Assembly: GCA_017545095.1 (NCBI GenBank)
Contig: JAFYCU010000243.1
Span: 1-9,421, forward strand
Source: Muribaculaceae bacterium
GTDB taxonomy: Bacteria; Bacteroidota; Bacteroidia; Bacteroidales; Muribaculaceae
DNA: 9,421 nucleotides
Direction of reading: 5' to 3'
Below the pieces are notes generated by a model. That model worked only from the letters and a program-made list of their open reading frames with translations. It did no database searches and had not been told where the DNA came from. Within the stretch, counting starts at the first letter, position 1. Every line of letters begins with the position of its first letter. Positions 7,129-9,421 of this stretch are shown here, piece by piece. The position numbers and the translations under genes are program-made.

Positions 7129-8685
7129 TCACTCCTGCATGAGCCAGTCGTCGATGGTGCGGATGTCGGGGTTGATGTTGATGGCCAGCTGGCGCACGGG
7201 GCGGCCGTCGTGGCGGTACTTGGCGGCGTAGTCCTTACGGCGCAACTGTTCCATGGCCTCGGCGGCGGTGTGCCCCAGCTTGAGCTCGATCACATAAATC
7301 TCGCGGGGCATACGCAGCACGATGTCGATGCGTCCGTCGCTAGTGCGGTCCTCGGCGCTCACGTCGGCGCCCTGCGCCACCAGCATGGTGTAGAGCAGCG
7401 CCTGGTAGTGCTTCTCGGTGGGCGAGGAGATGTCGTAGGGGATGGAGCGGAAGAAGTCGGTTAGCACCGGCATGAACGCCGCCACATCGCCCGTGTCCAT
7501 CAGGTCGAAATAGGCTTCGCGCATGAAACTCCGGCTCTGCAAGTCGGGGCCGGTGTAATACATGATATCCTTGCTCAGCCCCCGGCGCACCTCCTGATTG
7601 GGGATGCCCAGGTCGTACAGCTCCCGCTCGCGGTTGTAGCCCTTGATGGTGAGGTAGCCGCCCTGATAGAGCAGCGGCACCAGGCCCACCTCGCGCTCGG
7701 TGGGGCGGTTGAAATCGTCGCTGGCGGCCTTGACGCGCTCCATATCAGGCAGCTCCATGGCGTGCTTGCGCAGCAACTCAATCAGCCAGCTCGACATGCC
7801 GCTCTCAAACCAGTAGGAGTCCAGTTCCTTGTATTGGAACACTTTCATCAGGCTGAAAGGATTGTAGACATCGGCCGTCATCGCATGGCTGAAGTGGTAG
7901 CCGTCGTAGTTGCGGCGCAGCGTGTCGAGCATCTGCTCGGGCGTGCAGTGGTGGTACTCGGCCAGGGCTTCCACGCCGGGACGTATCTGCGTGGCAATCT
8001 CCTCGCCAGTGATGCCGCACAATGCCTCGTACTCGGGCGACATGCTGATGTTCATCAGGTTGTTCAGTTCGCTGAAGATGCTCAGCTGGGCAAACTTGGT
8101 AATACCCGAGAGCAACACGAAGCGCAGTCGCGCGGCCTGTGCCTTGAGCGGACTGTAGACACCGCGCATGATGCTGCGAATCTCTTGTAGGCGAGCTGTA
8201 TCAGTCAAGCTGTCGAGCAATGGAGCGTCGTACTCATCGACGAGCACCACCACGCGCTGGCCAGTCTGTTCGTAGGCTATCTCGATGAGTCGGTTCAGGC
8301 GGGTGGCGTGGCTGTCAACATCGGCGGGAGTGATTCCGTATTGCCGCTCGTAAGCGGCCAGCATGCCGTCGAGCATCGACAGCAAGTTGGCCACAGTGGA
8401 AAACTTGTCGCGGCTCATGTCGAGTCGAAGCACGGGATGCGGTGTCCAGTCGCGCTCCAACTGCTCGATGGCCAGTCCCTGGAACAGCTCGCGGCGGCCC
8501 TGGAAATAGGCCTCGAGCGTGGACAGCAGCAGCGACTTGCCGAACCGGCGCGGGCGGTTCAGGAAATAGTAGTTGCCCCGCGTGACAAGGCGATGAATCA
8601 GCGCTGTCTTGTCGACGTAGAACCTCCCCATCTCTCGAAGTTTGGGAAAGTCCTGCTCGCCTACGGGATAGATTATTTCGTCCAT
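7129..8685 (-). CDS. AAA-ATPase-like / PD-(D/E)XK nuclease fusion (DUF1703 type)
   Basis: This 518-residue protein starts with ATG at 8685 and ends with TGA at 7129. The N-terminal part is the AAA-ATPase-like domain (about 4-225): RPRRFGKS (44-51) is the Walker A motif with the family's usual basic insertion, and VVVLVDEYDAPLLD (145-158) is Walker B, with LLSGITKF (191-198) as a sensor-like strand. The C-terminal part (about 420-500) is a PD-(D/E)XK nuclease domain, with the aspartate of GRIDIVL (D454) and the E-x-K of VIELKLG (E467, K469) as probable catalytic residues. Both domains look intact. The family is heavily multiplied in gut Bacteroidota and its physiological role is not settled; mobile-element, defence and housekeeping roles have all been considered. 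No transposition partner or terminal repeat is nearby. A consensus promoter lies just upstream; no terminator separates it from rel. Confidence 0.9.
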   Translation of the reverse strand: MDEIIYPVGEQDFPKLREMGRFYVDKTALIHRLVTRGNYYFLNRPRRFGKSLLLSTLEAYFQGRRELFQGLAIEQLERDWTPHPVLRLDMSRDKFSTVANLLSMLDGMLAAYERQYGITPADVDSHATRLNRLIEIAYEQTGQRVVVLVDEYDAPLLDSLTDTARLQEIRSIMRGVYSPLKAQAARLRFVLLSGITKFAQLSIFSELNNLMNISMSPEYEALCGITGEEIATQIRPGVEALAEYHHCTPEQMLDTLRRNYDGYHFSHAMTADVYNPFSLMKVFQYKELDSYWFESGMSSWLIELLRKHAMELPDMERVKAASDDFNRPTEREVGLVPLLYQGGYLTIKGYNRERELYDLGIPNQEVRRGLSKDIMYYTGPDLQSRSFMREAYFDLMDTGDVAAFMPVLTDFFRSIPYDISSPTEKHYQALLYTMLVAQGADVSAEDRTSDGRIDIVLRMPREIYVIELKLGHTAAEAMEQLRRKDYAAKYRHDGRPVRQLAININPDIRTIDDWLMQE

Positions 8686-8713
8686 GGTTTACTTGACACT
8701 TTGATTTAGGCTG

Positions 8714-8743
8714 CAAATATAGCGAATTGTTTTGACATGGCAG
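8714..8743 (-). promoter_or_regulatory. Candidate proximal promoter of the AAA-ATPase/nuclease gene
   Basis: On the - strand TATATTTG (8714-8721) matches the Bacteroidota -7 consensus TAnnTTTG exactly. Nineteen bases upstream is CTG (8741-8743), one base from the TTG core of the -33 box. Transcription would start about 25 bases before the ATG at 8685. The -7 match is strong and the -33 match weak. Confidence 0.5.
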
Positions 8744-8913
8744 GTAAAATTCCCACAAAAATATGCGGCCACCAAGGCACAAAAGATGGGCAAACGCGGG
8801 AAAGTCAAACAACTGTAACAACAATCAGACAACATTGACAACGTGATTTTGGTATCAGAGCGGGGGCAACTTTCAATAGTTACCATGCAAAATCAAATTC
8901 GTTCCTCATTTGT

Positions 8914-8945
8914 TTTGCATTTCGCTCAACTTGCAGTAATGTTGC
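8914..8945 (+). repeat. 32-base promoter-like element, direct copy 1
   Basis: TTTG (8914-8917), a 19-base spacer and TAATGTTG (8937-8944) form a Bacteroidota-type promoter with one -7 mismatch. The 32 bases match 26 of 32 in copy 2 at 9002-9033, including the TTTGCA start, CGCTC and TTGCAGTAAT. It points toward the MalY/PatB gene, with a predicted leader of about 107 bases. It may be a second, weaker promoter or a decayed duplicate. Confidence 0.5.
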
Positions 8946-8955
8946 GCTAAAGCGC
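8944..8955. repeat. Short inverted repeat GCGCT-AA-AGCGC
   Basis: Perfect 5-base arms (8944-8948 and 8951-8955) flank two A residues. It begins at the last base of the copy-1 -7 box and ends at the first base of the inverted copy's -7 box, so it covers the expected start sites of two opposed promoters. A repressor site is possible but unproven. Confidence 0.35.
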
Positions 8956-8984
8956 GAAATTACGCTGCACCTCGACAATGCAAA
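8955..8984 (-). promoter_or_regulatory. Candidate leftward promoter, inverted copy of the repeat element
   Basis: On the - strand TTTG (8981-8984) is followed after 18 bases by TAATTTCG (8955-8962), within the extended motif GTAATTTCGC also seen at the rel promoter. The start CTTTGCA and the block around the -7 box resemble the two direct copies. It would transcribe toward the AAA-ATPase/nuclease gene with a leader of about 260 bases, as a distal promoter, or produce a short unannotated RNA. Confidence 0.4.
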
Positions 8985-9007
8985 GAAAAACGAGATTTTT
9001 CTTTGCA
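8979..9007. repeat. Perfect 12-base inverted repeat with 5-base loop
   Basis: Arms TGCAAAGAAAAA (8979-8990) and TTTTTCTTTGCA (8996-9007) are exact reverse complements around CGAGA (8991-8995). The outer part of each arm contains the TTTG -33 box of one of two divergent candidate promoters, so the symmetry may simply reflect back-to-back promoters or may be a shared operator. As RNA it would be a weak A-U-rich hairpin; it does not look like a classic terminator because no gene ends nearby. Confidence 0.6.
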
Positions 9008-9033
9008 CTGCGCTCGGTTTGCAGTAATTTTGC
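9002..9033 (+). promoter_or_regulatory. Candidate main promoter of the MalY/PatB gene (repeat copy 2)
   Basis: TTTG (9002-9005), a 19-base spacer and TAATTTTG (9025-9032) match the Bacteroidota consensus at every defined base, with GC-type context after the -7 box. Transcription would start near 9039, leaving a leader of about 19 bases before the ATG at 9058. This is the best promoter match in the window. It is also the second copy of the 32-base repeat and overlaps one arm of the 12-base inverted repeat. Confidence 0.65.
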
Positions 9034-9057
9034 AAGGATTATTCGATTGTTGAAAAT

Positions 9058-9421
9058 ATGAAAGAGCATTTTGACTTCGACCGCGTGATTGACCGTCGCG
9101 GCACGGGCACCTATAAGTATGGTGCCCTTGAGCAGAATTTTGGGCGTTCCGACTTGCTGCCCCTGTGGGTGGCCGATATGGACTTTGCCGTGTGTCCCGA
9201 GATTGTCGAGGCCATGCAGCACCGCGTGGCCGACCATCCGATTTTTGGCTACACCATGCCTCCCGACTCCTATTGGCAGTCGATCATCGACTGGCAACGC
9301 GAGCGCAACGGCTTCACGTTCACCCGCGACGAGGTGTGCTTCATTGGCGGCATCGTCACCGGGTTCGCCCTGGTGGTACAGCATTTCACGCAGCCGGGCG
9401 ACAAGGTGGTGATCCAGCAAC
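9058..9421 (+). CDS. malY: MalY/PatB family PLP-dependent aminotransferase or C-S lyase, N-terminal part
   Basis: ATG at 9058 opens a frame that runs off the right edge after 121 complete codons, of roughly 390 in the family. The product begins MKEHFDFDRVIDRRGTGTYK. It continues with the hallmarks of MalY/PatB enzymes: LLPLWVADMDF (about 33-43), then PEIVEAMQHRV and IFGYTMP (about 62-68) and a conserved GGIVTGFALVV stretch near the start of the large PLP domain. Family members are cytosolic fold-type I PLP enzymes, commonly cystathionine beta-lyases that release homocysteine, pyruvate and ammonia; some act mainly as aminotransferases. The PLP-binding lysine lies outside the window, so substrate and activity cannot be judged. 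A consensus promoter ends 25 bases upstream and no strong Shine-Dalgarno sequence is seen. The gene diverges from the AAA-ATPase/nuclease gene. Confidence 0.88.
   Translation, partial: MKEHFDFDRVIDRRGTGTYKYGALEQNFGRSDLLPLWVADMDFAVCPEIVEAMQHRVADHPIFGYTMPPDSYWQSIIDWQRERNGFTFTRDEVCFIGGIVTGFALVVQHFTQPGDKVVIQQ

Larger units (their letters stand above)
8686..9057. other. 372-base intergenic regulatory region between divergent genes
   Basis: This AT-richer stretch separates the leftward AAA-ATPase/nuclease gene from the rightward MalY/PatB gene. Its left edge holds the nuclease promoter (8714-8743). Its right third (8914-9033) holds two direct promoter-like repeats, one inverted related copy and a 12-base inverted repeat, described separately. 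In 8744-8913 I see no convincing gene, RNA or hairpin, only an A- and C-rich run (about 8806-8843) with several ACAA steps. Confidence 0.6.

Noticed and set aside
8689..8886. 65-residue cysteine-rich - strand frame upstream of the nuclease gene
   Set aside because: No recognisable domain or ribosome site, and its 3' end covers the consensus promoter of the nuclease gene. Kept only as a remote possibility under the leader finding.
8947..9420. 157-residue - strand frame opposite the MalY/PatB gene
   Set aside because: It is antisense to a clear PLP-enzyme coding region and runs through the promoter cluster.

Overview
The window looks like chromosomal core DNA from a fairly GC-rich member of the Bacteroidales (Bacteroidota). 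The evidence is a DUF4919 protein, a DUF1703-type AAA-ATPase/nuclease, a Rel and PgpH-like pair, few clear Shine-Dalgarno sequences, and intergenic motifs matching the Bacteroidota promoter consensus (TTTG, about 19 bases, then TAnnTTTG). Muribaculaceae or Prevotellaceae would fit, but the sequence alone does not settle the family. No RNA gene, insertion sequence, CRISPR array or phage gene was seen.

Layout. Bases 1-120 (+) are the 3' end of a thymidine kinase gene, cut by the window edge. A leftward (-) block follows. In transcription order it runs: a bifunctional-type RelA/SpoT homologue (4777-7017), a PgpH-like 7TM-HD phosphohydrolase (2682-4751), a small multi-pass membrane protein of unknown family (2072-2569), an exported DUF4919 protein (1361-2059) and a TMEM43-family membrane protein (129-1316). 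Upstream of it, also on the - strand, is an AAA-ATPase/PD-(D/E)XK nuclease of the DUF1703 type (7129-8685). A 372-base AT-richer intergenic region (8686-9057) separates this from a rightward MalY/PatB-type PLP enzyme gene (9058 onward), cut by the right edge.

How the genes may work together. Rel makes and breaks (p)ppGpp and the HD protein probably degrades c-di-AMP. They are 25 bases apart, so two nucleotide second-messenger enzymes are probably co-transcribed. The three downstream envelope genes may share that transcript, although a 112-base gap with a weak promoter-like sequence precedes them.

The most unusual structure is at 8914-9033. It holds two direct copies of a 32-base promoter-like element, a third related copy in inverted orientation, and a perfect 12-base inverted repeat carrying the -33 boxes of two divergent candidate promoters. 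No clearly new multi-gene system was found. The Rel/PgpH pairing and this promoter cluster deserve the closest look.
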